Shown here one piece after another: positions 36,786 to 47,115 of a stretch of 64,000 nt of DNA (the first letter of the stretch is position 1; each line of letters starts with the position of its first letter). Source of the stretch: Candidula unifasciata (Eukaryota > Mollusca > Gastropoda > Stylommatophora > Geomitridae); assembly GCA_905116865.2 (NCBI GenBank), contig CAJHNH020006013.1, positions 1 to 64,000 of the forward strand, read 5' to 3'. Below the pieces are notes generated by a model that searched no databases, had not been told where the DNA came from, and was given only the letters and a program-made list of their open reading frames with translations. The position numbers and the translations under genes are program-made.

Positions 36786-36989
36786 AGGTATTACAGCTCT
36801 ATAGCTTACAGGTCAGTGAAATCACTTTTCTTTCAGTCCAAGCCCTGACTCATTAGGGTTCAGTTTCCATGATAGGCAGTTAATAAACAAAAAAACTGTT
36901 CTCATGGCTTTCAGTCAGTAGTACAAAGTTGCATCATTCACGAGATTGGGGCTTCACAATGTTAATGTTCTCAAAGGAGTGCACTGCAG

Positions 36990-37180
36990 CCAACCTTAAA
37001 AAAGAATAAAACTGTTACTAAGATTTTTAGTCAGAACAAAGTTGCATCGTTTAAGAGACTGGGTCCTCACTGTGTACATATAATATTCCCAAAGGGTGCA
37101 ATGGGGCCTCACAATATTAATATATTCCCAAAGGGTGTCATGGGGGTCTAACAATATTAATATAATATTCCCCAAGGGCA
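36990..37180. repeat. Tandem repeat with TTCCCAAAGGGTG units
   Basis: Three imperfect units of about 50-60 bp with AATATTCCCAAAGGGTGCAA, GGGGCCTCACAATATTAATA. It is non-coding. Confidence 0.65.
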
Positions 37181-37325
37181 CCTTTACTTACCTGCTACCC
37201 ATTTAAAGCTGGTTCTGCCTGGAATCAAGATCTGTGGTGTAATAAATGTCGATGCAGATTTAAACCCTAAATCTTCAGGTTGGCAGGCAAGTATCTAGCC
37301 ATTACACTATTACGGCTCCCACAGA
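37180..37325 (-). mobile_element. SINE family B fragment, antisense
   Basis: CACCTTTACTTACCTGCTAC is followed by the reversed head with AGATTTAAACCCTAAATC and TAGCCATTACACTATTACGG. The middle has been deleted. Confidence 0.5.
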
Positions 37326-37639
37326 AAAAAGTACCCTAAAAAAAAAAACAAAGTATAATAACTGTATTAAAGTATAAAATGGCAGAATATTTGTCTGGTC
37401 CAGGAATTTACACACAAGAAAATGAGAATAGACTTAAAGATGTACAACAGTCAACATGAGATAGGTAATGCTGACAAATATGCATAAACAAATTTTACAA
37501 CAAGAACCAGCAACATTAAATCTGAAGAATATTTCTTAATCAGCAATGACACAGAAAGACAGTTTCACAGACATCTGTGTTTATACAAATTGACTGGAAT
37601 AAAATAGGTTAATTTCTGTTTATTATTCTTATTGTCCAT

Positions 37640-37860
37640 GCCATGTGGCATTGGTAGTCATGTCTATCCACAGCCTTCTGTCTCAAGTGCTTTCTATCAA
37701 TTCTGATACAGACGATCTTTCATGCCATGATTTCAGACTATGCAGCATCTTCTTTTTTGGTCTCTCTCCGCCTTTTTCCTCCTCCAAAATTCCACCATCA
37801 CAATGTACTCAATATTTCCCCTTTTCATGACATGTCCCAAGAACTGAGATTGTCCCCCTA
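37640..37860 (-). mobile_element. LINE reverse-transcriptase C-terminal fragment (family 2), antisense
   Basis: Reading in reverse gives GDMSxKGKY..-type and RRLWIDMTTNATWHG blocks corresponding to 2990-3060 (DRRLWIIMTANATQHG). The left end, CCATGTGGCATTGGTAGTCA, is the sequence to which the 54 bp array at 23.5 kb is most similar. Confidence 0.75.
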
Positions 37861-37997
37861 AGCTTATTTACAAGAATACATATCTCAAAAACATGCAAAA
37901 ACAAATCAACAATAAAAACCTGCCAACTGAAAATGTTCAGGCAGGCATACATACAGAGTGCATGACAAAGATCTGAACTACTTCACTATTTTTAGTA

Positions 37998-38385
37998 AGA
38001 GGCTGCGTGGTCTCCAGGCATGGTGTCCGCCTCAAGTGCTACAGGTTCCAGGTTCAATCTCCAGTAATGGCTGGGATTTTTTCACGTGGACTTGGACTTT
38101 TAGTAATTCCCCCTGGTCTCTGGGTAGTGAGATCAGATGCCCATGTGCATTGTTGCACACATTAAAAATCCCTTGGCAGTTGGAAATAAAAAAGAGTAGC
38201 CTAAGAGAGCTGCCCGGGCAAACATTTTGAGTTAAAAATCTACCCAAAGTATTTCAGGATTCTCGCCAGTGCTAAAGAGCCTCTGCTGAGCTTCTTTGGA
38301 CTAAGACTTGAGTTAGAAAAAGAACGGAGCACTTATGGATTACTACCCATGTGCCATGATGTTGATCCATTGTTCAAACTTTAAA
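37998..38385 (+). mobile_element. tRNA-derived SINE, family D (about 370 bp)
   Basis: The head GAGGCTGCGTGGTCTCCAGG has an A-box-like segment and AGGTTCAATCTCC (38050-38062) as B box. The long body contains TTTTCACGTGGACTTGGACT, CCCTTGGCAGTTGGAAATAA and AAGAGTAGCC. The 3' part has CTTGAGTTAGAAAAAGAACG, GAGCACTTATGGATTAC and TGTGCCATGATGTTGATCC. A second copy is at 40965. Confidence 0.8.
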
Positions 38386-38559
38386 CCTCAAACTATTTTG
38401 AGAATTGAATAATCATACATTAAAGAATCACAATGTAAAATGCAGCATTTTGTTTTAAAGAAACTGAAAAAGTTTGCCAGGTGGGATCTTTGCTTATGCA
38501 CAACTAATACGCAGTGTTTTTGTGTGGCTATTTTAGTTCAGTTATCACTGGTTCATCCT

Positions 38560-38960
38560 CCAATGAACGTAAAATGGTGACAACAGAGATGAAAAGCGTT
38601 AGAAGAACTGCAGGAGTTTCAAGGAAAGACAGAATACGAAATCAGACGAACGCTAGGAATAAAGCCAGTCTTACAAGTCATCAAAGAACAACAAATGAAG
38701 TGGTTTGGACACCTAACAAGAATGCCCTGGTACTATCTGCCACAGCGAGCCACGCTAGAACGTTACAATGGATATAGAACGAGTGGAAGACCTAGGAAAA
38801 TATGGAGTGATGGCATTAAGAACAGCCTTAGAGAAATGAACATCAGTCTTAATAGTGCTCTTGACAGAGCTCATCAACTAATGTTATATCTTCCCCCCCC
38901 CCCCCCCCCCACACTTCCCTGAGGTACAAGGTGGAAGAGAAGAAGAAGGAGAAGAATCAC
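38560..38960 (+). mobile_element. LINE C-terminal fragment (family 1), reference copy
   Basis: With one frame change, the + strand reads EMKSVRRTAGVSRKDRIRN, then MKWFGHLTRMPWYYLPQRAT, LERYNGYRTSGRPRKIWSDG and IKNSLREMNISLNSALDRAH. These are the motifs that end non-LTR retrotransposon ORF2 (WFGHLxRM, GRPRKxWxD). After the stop come a poly-C run (38894-38911), GAGGTACAAGGTGGAAGAG and a (GAA)n tail. It is 5' truncated. Confidence 0.85.
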
Positions 38961-39555
38961 TGGTCTGAGATCAATACCAGTTTGGGTTCCACTACTCCAG
39001 TTTGGGGGGAAAAGGAATAGATTGAATGCCCATGGAAAACATGCGGTAAAAGGCAACTAACTAATAAGGGGTTTCCTTAAATTGGATGTGTTGGGCTGAA
39101 AGGCGTAGACATTGCAGCCTAGCTGTAAACTACAACATGCCAACTGGACTTTTAATGGTGAAAACAGAAGAAAGAGATCCATGATCCATAGAGGCAGGAC
39201 ATTTATCTGACCGTAATGGCTCTAGGATTGGCCAAGCCTGGCAAAATATGTATTGGATAATTGTACATATGGAGGATTATTTTCTGTAGAACAAGTGACT
39301 GTCAATATTTTAGAATCTTCTACCATGTTTTCCTGAAAAAAAAAGACCGGACCTTATATTAAACGTTGCTTTTAAAAACAATGCCCTAGGGCTTTTTTCA
39401 GAGGATGTTTTATTATCTATTTTTTTTTCAGATACAAAATTCTACATTTATTAAAATACAGTCATGCCTTCGTCTTCTCGAGCACTACTAATTCCGTCTT
39501 CTCGAGCACTACTAATTCCGTCTTCTCAAGCACTACTAATTCCGGTCTGAATTTT
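38961..39555. other. Intergenic stretch with small repeats
   Basis: 39085-39140 shares the block GGATGTGTTGGGCTGAAAGG, GCAGCCTAGCTGTAAACTAC with 27440-27495. At 39470-39545 are three copies of a 24 bp unit CGTCTTCTCGAGCACTACTA. No gene was seen. Confidence 0.5.
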
Positions 39556-39564
39556 GTTTGGACT

Positions 39565-39850
39565 CCACCTACTGTAGAACCAATTTCCCCAGCTTCTCAT
39601 GTCTAGCAATAAAGCTTTGTTTAAATAAACAAGTCTCTATTCCAGCGTGGATCACAAAATTTTTCCACTCCATTATATCCTGTGTAATCAATTCGATACC
39701 TTTTGCTTCTCTCATCAACATCCGCTGTAAGATTTCTCTTAGACGTCTTTGTTTTGACAATCCCTCTATTTCCCATCTCAGTGCCTCTTTGGTGATTAGA
39801 TTATCTGCTCCTTTCTTCTAAGGATGTGTTCAATATATAACATAGCAGCG
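39565..39850 (-). mobile_element. LINE C-terminal fragment (family 4), antisense
   Basis: The minus strand reads SKQRRLREILQRMLMREAKG, then IELITQDIMEWKNFVIHAG. It is collinear with the antisense copy at 16885 and the sense copies at 17850 and 22620 (MREGRG, SIHNIEVI, VEWRN). It is a truncated remnant. Confidence 0.65.
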
Positions 39851-39854
39851 TCTT

Positions 39855-40720
39855 CTCTAGTTTATAACTAATGATACTAAATGCTGCCTAAACATTTCTG
39901 TTATTCTTCACGTCTATGTCAGGACTGCCTTTACTTAGACTGATTCCAATGTCTGATCAGCTATCTGAAATGCTTAACTGGTGAAAATACTGTAAAGATG
40001 TATAATACATGTCCAATAAGTGGTTACAGTTGTTAAGATCTTCTTCGCAAGCAGTGCATCAATACTTTGTACTTCACAATCAACCAGTGTAGTAAAACAA
40101 GTCATGACAGTAGTATAGAATATAAAAACTACAGCCACAGTCTTAATTTACAATCAGTATTTTAAAATACAAGGCCACTTACTTACAATTATGAGCAAAT
40201 AACTTTCACATTGAAACCCAAAAAAAATGTGGATGATACATGTTATATGAAAATCAATAGGAGCACACTGGGAAGGATACTAGCCTTGTCCTAGAAACAG
40301 CAAATGCAATCTAAAAAAGTCAGATTATGGCAGGGCAGACCAGATCATTATTCTTGGCCGGCAGCTGGTCTAGGAGGGGAGTTCCAATAGGCAGACAGAC
40401 ATCTGATCTGGCAACTTCTGCAATGTGCGTCCCCTCCCTCCCTCCCTTCCCCTGTTTTGGTGTTACCTTTCTTATGGAGTAAATAAAGCATGATGAACAA
40501 GGGATTACAAAGCACTGGCTTCACAAGGTCTCCACAATACTGCCCAGGCTTTGTGCTATAGAGATGAGGAATGGTGGGTCTTGCCAGTCATACTGGCCAT
40601 CGATATCAGCTGTGATTCCTAAGCCTCCCCATACACAACAAACTGATACTTTAGTTGTTTACTGCACCATCAAAATGTTCCAGCTGTTTGTTGTTTCCTC
40701 TTTTTTTCTTTCTTCCTCGC
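39855..40720. other. Intergenic stretch, nothing recognised
   Basis: AT-rich sequence with a CCCTCCCTCCCTCCC tetranucleotide patch at about 40432-40448. No gene or clear element could be supported. Confidence 0.4.
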
Positions 40721-40721
40721 T

Positions 40722-40965
40722 TTCACTTGCTATAAAACTCCGGCAGAAAGTTCTAGTTGTTTGTCCACCTCTGGACTTTGGTCTTGCTCCAGAACCTCAG
40801 TGGTGCATGCACATCCTTTTAACAGATCTGACTTAATTGTATGCAGATTGTTGGTTTCTTCAGGCAGAAGCACTTCCCTGCGTGTTGGGGAGGCAGTGGG
40901 TCTATTTATGTTTTCTCCACAATAGGGCCTTGGAACCCACATGGGAACCTTTAGTAATGTTAAAG
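40722..40965 (-). mobile_element. GAA-tailed short retroelement (family E), antisense
   Basis: AACTCCGGCAGAAAGTTCTA, GTTGTTTGTCCACCTCTGGA, GCATGCACATCC, AGATTGTTGGTTTCTTCAGG and AGGGCCTTGGAACCCACATG appear in the reversed order of the family. It sits directly next to the family D SINE. Confidence 0.7.
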
Positions 40966-41335
40966 GGGGCTGAGTGGTCTCGAGGTATGGTGTCCGCCTT
41001 GAGTGCTGGAGGTCTCGGGTACAAGCCCTGGTGAATGTTAGGATTTTTTCAAGTGGACGTCTAGTAAATTCACCTGGTCTCTGGGTGTGTACTCCTGCAC
41101 ATGTAAAAAATCCCTTGGCAGTTGGAAATTGAAAAAGAGTAGCCTTGCGGCGCTGCCTGGGCAAAATTTGGAGTTATAAATCTACTAAAAAGTATTTTAG
41201 GATCTTTGCCGGTGCAACAGAGTTCGTGCACTGCGCTGAGATTCTTCACATTCAGGCTTGAGTTAGAAGCAGAACCGAGCATTTATGGGTTACATCAGTG
41301 TGCCATGATGTTGATCCGTCGAATAAACAAAAAAC
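40966..41335 (+). mobile_element. tRNA-derived SINE, family D, second copy
   Basis: The head GGGGCTGAGTGGTCTCGAGG has an A-box-like GGCTGAGTGG, the style of Leu/Ser-type tRNAs; the B box is degenerate (TCTCGGGTACAAGCC). The body and 3' part align along the whole length with 37998-38385: CCCTTGGCAGTTGGAAATTG, AAAGAGTAGCC, CTTGAGTTAGAAGCAGAACC, GAGCATTTATGGGTTAC and TGTGCCATGATGTTGATCCG. It ends in an A-rich tail (AATAAACAAAAAAC). Confidence 0.82.
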
Positions 41336-41518
41336 ATTTAGTAATGTGATGCAGTTTCTGTTTTAGAATGACAAATTCTTATTGCTACAGACTTTACACT
41401 TTCATTTTTCTTCTGGGTTTAGTTTCTTCTTCTGAAGCAGATAATAATAAATAATAATAACTGATGTTTTGTTACCACAGAAACTTGACTGAACATTAGG
41501 CATTTCCTTGCATGCTCT

Positions 41519-41795
41519 TTGGGAGTCTCTGTGGTGTAGCGGCTAGAAGCTCACATGCGGATCGGAAGTTGTGGGTTCGCTCCCTGGGGGAGCGGGACTT
41601 TTTTCAAAAAATGACCTTGACTCTCAAGTCGAGCCAGCATTGAGTGGGTACTGCGTCCAGTTCCGGGAAGTAAAGGCGGCCGGCATGATGCTGACCACAT
41701 CACCCATCTTGTGCTGATTGGTCTATAAAAATAAAGGTCTAGCCCTATATGCCCTTTACGCATGAAGGCTTGGAAAAGAGATTTTTACTTACTTG
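41519..41795 (+). mobile_element. tRNA-derived SINE, family B, full length
   Basis: A box TGGTGTAGCGGCTAG at 41532-41546 and B box GGGTTCGCTCC at 41573-41583, both close to the polymerase III consensus. The body has CAAGTCGAGCCAGCATTGAG, CGGCCGGCATGATGCTGACC and GAAGGCTTGGAAAAGAG before a TTTTTACTTACTT end. This is one of the best-preserved copies. Confidence 0.9.
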
Positions 41796-42004
41796 TATGC
41801 TCTTTCCTCTGATGCAGAAGCCACTCCAGTCCCTCTACGTTTTGTCCCCATAAGAATATGACTATAATTTTTCTCATCTTGACCCTGAAGTGGACATAGG
41901 CATGCTTTACCAAGCTTTACATCCTGGTCATGCAATGATGTTAGCATCAGAGATTCAACATTATCTGCCAACCTACTCCATGTCAAACTGATGAGTCGAG
42001 TCAA

Positions 42005-42400
42005 GAACTGACATCACAGCACTTGGGGCAGTTCCATGTGTGCTCCGTCCTAATCTTCAGTAGCCAGCGCAGAGTTCCAATACTAATGGTACCGGTCACA
42101 ATCTAGTTATAAGTCTGTCTTGCCTTTCCTCTGAGTGTAGTAAGCCGGCCAGACCCTATGGTTACAGCCAGGTGCCTCATTCTCTCAAGGCCCAAATAAT
42201 CTTCTTTCTCTACTGCTTATTCCTAAAGGGCCTTGACCACATCTGCCTTGTCATGTATCAATTCACCACCCAGTGGTGCAGATCCAGCCAATCTGTTTGC
42301 CTGTTCATTACCCACTACACCGGCATAGCTTGGAGAAAAGATCCACACTGATGGCACACTGACAATATCAGCTCTGTCTATGCCTAAAATAAGTGTACAA
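42005..42400 (-). mobile_element. RNase H LINE C-terminal fragment (family 6), antisense
   Basis: The + strand shows GAACTGACATCACAGCACTT, GTGCTCCGTCCTAATCTTCA, CAGCGCAGAGTTCCAATACT and TAGCTTGGAGAAAAGATCCA. The minus strand near 42290-42350 gives the degenerate RNase H block seen more clearly at 55900-55960. Confidence 0.7.
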
Positions 42401-42935
42401 CCCTACAAATTGATTCTTGCACCAAGCTAGTGTGATTGCAGCATCATGTAATTCATTTTCACAACTTTCCTGCTGCACACTTTCAAACTGGGCAGCACGT
42501 ATAGTTTACACATCTCCTTCAACAATTAGTCAACCCAGTATTTTCAAGCAACTGTGTTAAAGCAACAGCAGATACAATCAATTCATTAGAAATTTAACAT
42601 ACACTTATCTGAAACATTTCAATTAAAATAGTCATTTTTAACCAAAAAAGAGCAGAATGTATTAAAAACATTTATAAAACATGGTTTCCTAAATGAGAAA
42701 CTAACAGTATATTTAATCAAACAATATGACAAAGTTAACATCTAAAAAAAACAATATATATTTAACATCTTAAATGTAATGTCGTCTAAGTATTGACAAC
42801 TTCTTTATTTATTTTCAACAGTATACAGTTATGACAATTATGCAATTTGTTGTGTATACTTCTGTGTCATTTAAACTGATTTTTTAAATTTGTATAGTTG
42901 CAATATATTCAGTGCTTCTATTAGTGGGTCAATTT
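42401..42935. other. AT-rich intergenic stretch, nothing recognised
   Basis: No gene, tandem repeat or clear element was found. Confidence 0.4.
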
Positions 42936-43625
42936 TAATTCTCTCCAGACAGACAGATAGCAACGGAGACTGTTTGACAGAAATTAAAAGGAGGATGGCC
43001 ATAGCAATACTAAAATTAAACAGCCTTAAAGGTCTTTGGTTAAGCACGAGCAAGAAGATCAAAATTAGAATTCTAAAAGCATGCATCTTCCCTGCAGCAA
43101 CATACAATTTTGAGTTGTGGATTATTTCCCGGTCCTTAAGAAAGAGAATAGGGGCTTTTGAGCTGAGATGCTATAGACAGTTTCTCAGAATATCTAGGAC
43201 AAATAAGAGAAGAAATACTGACATCTTGAAACATCTATAGGCATGGTACCAGGAAGGAAGGGGCAGGGGCCGACCAACACGAAGATAGGCACAGTATATA
43301 AGTGACTCCTTGAGTATGAAAGTGCATGAGGCGGGAGAGCTGGTGAGAGACCGAGTTTCTGTCAGGCAGACTGTGATGAGAGCAAAGTTCTGCAAAGGAC
43401 CTGCTACATGATGATGTTATTTAGCACACACTTGGTGTCACCAATTGGAAAGAGAAGGCCTACCAGAGAGATGAGTGGAATGGGGGGGGGGGGGGGGGGG
43501 TGATATTTGCAGCAATGAACCTCAAGGGCTCGGAATGCAGAAAAAGAAGAAGTGAAGTTCATACTAGAAACAACATTGCAGATATAGATAATCTATTTCA
43601 AGCAAACCAAAGAAGAAGAAGAAAT
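42936..43625 (+). mobile_element. LINE reverse-transcriptase C-terminal fragment (family 3) with GAA tail
   Basis: The + strand reads DSNGDCLTEIKRRMAIAILK, then LNSLKGLWLSTSKKIKIRIL, KACIFPAATYNFELW and RKRIGAFELRCYRQFLRISR, typical of the region after the palm in non-LTR ORF2 (SDGDCxxEIKRRI, LKACIFPxATY). A stop follows at about 43240, then degraded sequence. A poly-G run lies at 43482-43500. The 3' end is TTGCAGATATAGATAATCTA plus (GAA)n at about 43611-43623. Confidence 0.85.
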
Positions 43626-43700
43626 CCATTATTTTGTGTTTTTCCCAAAATGGGGCCTCAGAACCCACACAGGGACTGTGCAGTGCTGGCAGTGATGTTT
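43626..43700 (-). mobile_element. GAA-tailed short retroelement (family E) fragment, antisense
   Basis: AAAATGGGGCCTCAGAACCC and ACACAGGGACTG match the left part of family E (compare 25120 and 40920). It directly abuts the GAA tail of the LINE at 42936-43625. Confidence 0.45.
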
Positions 43701-43861
43701 GTGTGCTAGGTTTTACATTCATTGAGGAAAAACTACTGTATGGACAATAATTTATGCTTACTATGTAAAGTTTACTGAATAAATGTGTCAAACATTGAAC
43801 CACCAGACTCTGGAAATTAACAGCTCTGTCACCGTCTCCAGAGCTACCGAAGAGTTCCGAT

Positions 43862-44075
43862 GCCCGCCTCTCTAGCGTAGTTGGCTGAACCGGATTGCGC
43901 GGTGAGCGGGTGACGAACTCCTTGTGGTCCGGGTTCACTCCTGGGGGTGGGCAGAGAAGCCACATTTCTCCCAGATTTACGGTATTTAAAATGGAATCAA
44001 GGCTGAAAGGTTGCGATATCCATAATACCGAGCCTAGGGGTTAACAACTCATGGCTTCTGGATACTTAAACAAAC
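43862..44075 (+). mobile_element. tRNA-derived SINE, family A
   Basis: The head GCCCGCCTCTCTAGCGTAGT is followed by B box GGGTTCACTCC (43928-43938). The body has CCAGATTTACGGTATTTAAA, TGGAATCAAGGCTGAAAGG and TAATACCGAGCCTAGGGG, then the end TTAACAACTCATGG. It is immediately followed by the 23 bp array. Confidence 0.85.
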
Positions 44076-44127
44076 AAGAGTTCTGATGCAGATGGTGCAA
44101 GTGGCAACCTGAGTGAAAGTCAAAGTT

Positions 44128-45330
44128 GTCTAGTACTGCAGCCAAAACTTGTCTAGTATTCATTGCAGCCAAAACTTGTCTAGTACTGCAGCCAAAACTT
44201 GTCTAGTACTGCAGCCAAAACCTGTCTAGTACTGCAGCCAAAACTTGTCTAGTACTGCAGCCAAAACCTGTCTAGTACTGCAGCCAAAACTTGACTAGTA
44301 CTGCAGCCAAAACTTGTCTAGTATTGCAGCCAAAACTTGTCTAGTACTGCCACTAAAACTTGTCTAGTACTGCAGCCAAAACTTGTCTAGTACTGCAGCC
44401 AAAACTTGTCTAGTACCGCAGCCAAAACTTGTCTAGTACTGCAGCCAAAACTTGTCTAGTACTGCAGCCAAAACCTGTCTAGCAGTGCAGCCGAAACTTG
44501 TCTAGTACTGCAGCAAAACTTGTCTAGTACTGCAGCCAAAACTTGTCTAGTACTACAGCCAAAACTTGTCTAGTACTGCAGCCAAAACTTGTCTAGTACT
44601 GCAGCCAAAACTTGTCTAGTACTGCAGCCAAAACTTGTCTTGTACTGCAGCCAAAACTTGTCTAGTACTGCCACTAAAACTTGTCTAGTACTGCAGCCAA
44701 AACTTGTCTAGTACTGCAGCCAAAACTTGACTAGTACTGCAGCCAAAACTTGTCTAGTATTGCAGCCAAAACTTGTCTAGTACTGCCACTAAAACTTGTC
44801 TAGTACTGCAGCCAAAACTTGTCTAGTACTGCAGCCAAAACTTGTCTAGTACCGCAGCAAAAACTTGTCTAGTACTGCCGCTAAAACTTGTCTAGTACTG
44901 CCGCTAAAACTTGTCTAGTACTGCAGCCAAAACTTGTCTAGTACTGCAGCCAAAACTTGTCTAGTACTGCAGCCAAAACCTGTCTAGCAGTGCAGCTGAA
45001 ACTTGTCTAGTACTGCAGCAAAACTTGTCTAGTACTGCAGCCAAAACTTGTCTAGTACTACAGCCAAAACTTGTCTAGTACTGCAGCCAAAACTTGTCTA
45101 GTACTGCAGCCAAAACTTGTCTAGTACTGCAGCCAAAACTTGTCTTGTACTGCAGCCAAAACTTGTCTAGTACTGCAGCCAAAACTTGTCTAGTACTGCC
45201 GCCAAAACTTGTCTAGTACTGCAGCCAAAACTTGTCTAGTACTGCAGCCAAAACTTGTCTAGTACTGCAGCCAAAACTTGTCTAGTACTGCAGCCAAAAC
45301 CTGTCCAATATTACAGCCAAAACCTGTCAG
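44128..45330. repeat. Minisatellite, 23 bp unit, about 52 copies
   Basis: The unit AAAACTTGTCTAGTACTGCAGCC repeats from 44128 to 45330. Variant units (CCACTAAAAC, ACAGCC, GCAGTGCAGCCGAAAC, a 22 bp GCAGCAAAAC) recur in the same order at distances of about 437 and 505 bp, so blocks of 19-22 units were themselves duplicated. CTAGTACTGCAG contains overlapping SpeI-like and PstI sites in most units. It is non-coding. Confidence 0.95.
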
Positions 45331-45371
45331 TATCTTTCTTCTCTAAAATATGTACAGTTCCTGTGATGAAA

Positions 45372-45475
45372 TATATATATATATATGTGTGTGCGTGTGT
45401 GTATGTATATTTGTATGTGTGTGCATGCGTGCATGAGTGCGAGTGTGTGTATATCACACACATATACACACACCA
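45372..45475. repeat. TG/TA-rich dinucleotide tract between two satellites
   Basis: ATATATATATATGTGTGTGC followed by GTGTGTGTATGTATATTTGT-type sequence and an inverted CACACATATACACACACC. It separates the 23 bp array from the 17 bp array. Confidence 0.8.
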
Positions 45476-45479
45476 TCTG

Positions 45480-45904
45480 CTCTCATATATAACTACCTCT
45501 CGAACACAAAAACCCTTCGAATACAACAAACTTTCAAACACAACTACCTCCCAGATTCATCAACTACTGTTCTCATCCAATAAGTGCCTCTCACATACAG
45601 CAGTCTCCCACACACAGTAACGACCTCTCAAACACAACAACCCTTCGAGTACAACCACCTTTCAAATACAACTACTTTCCAGACTCAACAGCTACTGTTC
45701 ACATACAACAAATACCTCTCAAATACAACTACCTTTCACATACAGTTACTTCTTACATTTAATAATTACCTCTCAAATACAACTCATTTCAAATACAACT
45801 CCTCAAATACAAGATCTACCTTTCAAATACAGCTACCTCTCATATATAAATAACTCTAAAATATAGTTACCTCTCAAATACAGCAATCTCTCACATACAA
45901 CAGC
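45480..45904. repeat. Degenerate flank of the 17 bp satellite
   Basis: Irregular units such as CTCTCAAATACAACTACCTT and TTTCAAATACAACTACTTTC, 15-25 bp long, lead into the homogeneous array at 45905. They look like older, diverged copies at the array edge (inference). Confidence 0.7.
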
Positions 45905-47115
45905 CCCTCTCATGTACAACAGCCCCTCTCATGTACAACAGCCTCTCACTTACATCTGCCTCTCACTTACATCTGCCTCTCACTTACATCTGCCTCTCAC
46001 TCACATCTGCCTCTCACTCACATCTGCCTCTCACTCACATCTGCCTCTCACTCACATCTGCCTCTCACTTACATCTGCCTCTCACTCACATCTGCCTCTC
46101 ACTCACATCTGCCTCTCACTCACATCTGCCTCTCACTCACATCTGCCTCTCACTTACATCTGCCTCTCACTTACATCTGCCTCTCACTTACATCTGCCTC
46201 TCACTTACATCTGCCTCTCACTTACATCTGCCTCTCACTTACATCTGCCTCTCACTTACATCTGCCTCTCACTTACATCTGCCTCTCACTTACATCTGCC
46301 TCTCACTTACATCTGCCTCTCACTTACATCTGCCTCTCACTTACATCTGCCTCTCACTTACATCTGCCTCTCACTCACATCTGCCTCTCACTTACATCTG
46401 CCTCTCACTTACATCTGCCTCTCACTTACATCTGCCTCTCACTTACATCTGCCTCTCACTTACATCTGCCTCTCATGTACATCTGCCTCTCATGTACATC
46501 TGCCTCTCACTTACATCTGCCTCTCACTTACATCTGCCTCTCACTTACATCTGCCTCTCACTTACATCTGCCTCTCACTTACATCTGCCTCTCACTTACA
46601 TCTGCCTCTCACTTACATCTGCCTCTCACTCACATCTGCCTCTCACTTACATCTGCCTCTCATGTACATCTGCCTCTCACTTACATCTGCCTCTCACTTA
46701 CATCTGCCTCTCACTTACATCTGCCTCTCACTTACATCTGCCTCTCACTCACATCTGCCTCTCATGTACAACAGCCCCTCACTTACATCTGCCTCTCACT
46801 CACATCTGCCTCTCACTTACATCTGCCTCTCATGTACAACAGCCCCTCACTTACATCTGCCTCTCACTCACATCTGCCTCTCATGTACAACAGCCTCTCA
46901 CTTACATCTGCCTCTCACTTACATCTGCCTCTCACTCACATCTGCCTCTCACTCACATCTGCCTCTCACTCACATCTGCCTCTCACTTACATCTGCCTCT
47001 CACTTACATCTGCCTCTCACTTACATCTGCCTCTCATGTACAACAGCCTCTCACTTTTCTGCCTCTCACTTACAATAGCCTCACTTATATCTGCTTCACA
47101 TTCAACAGCCTCTAA
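45905..47115. repeat. Minisatellite, 17 bp unit, about 70 copies
   Basis: The unit TCTCACTTACATCTGCC repeats every 17 bp (for example ATCTGCC at 46141 and 46158). Main variants are TCACTCACATCTG, TCATGTACATCTG and TCATGTACAACAGCC. Because 17 is not a multiple of three and the unit lacks stops, all three + frames give the same 17-residue peptide, and frames of nearly 400 codons appear. This is a satellite and not a protein gene. Confidence 0.96.

Noticed and set aside
43564..43965. 133-codon minus-strand frame
   Set aside because: Covers SINE and LINE-tail sequence in antisense; no independent gene evidence.
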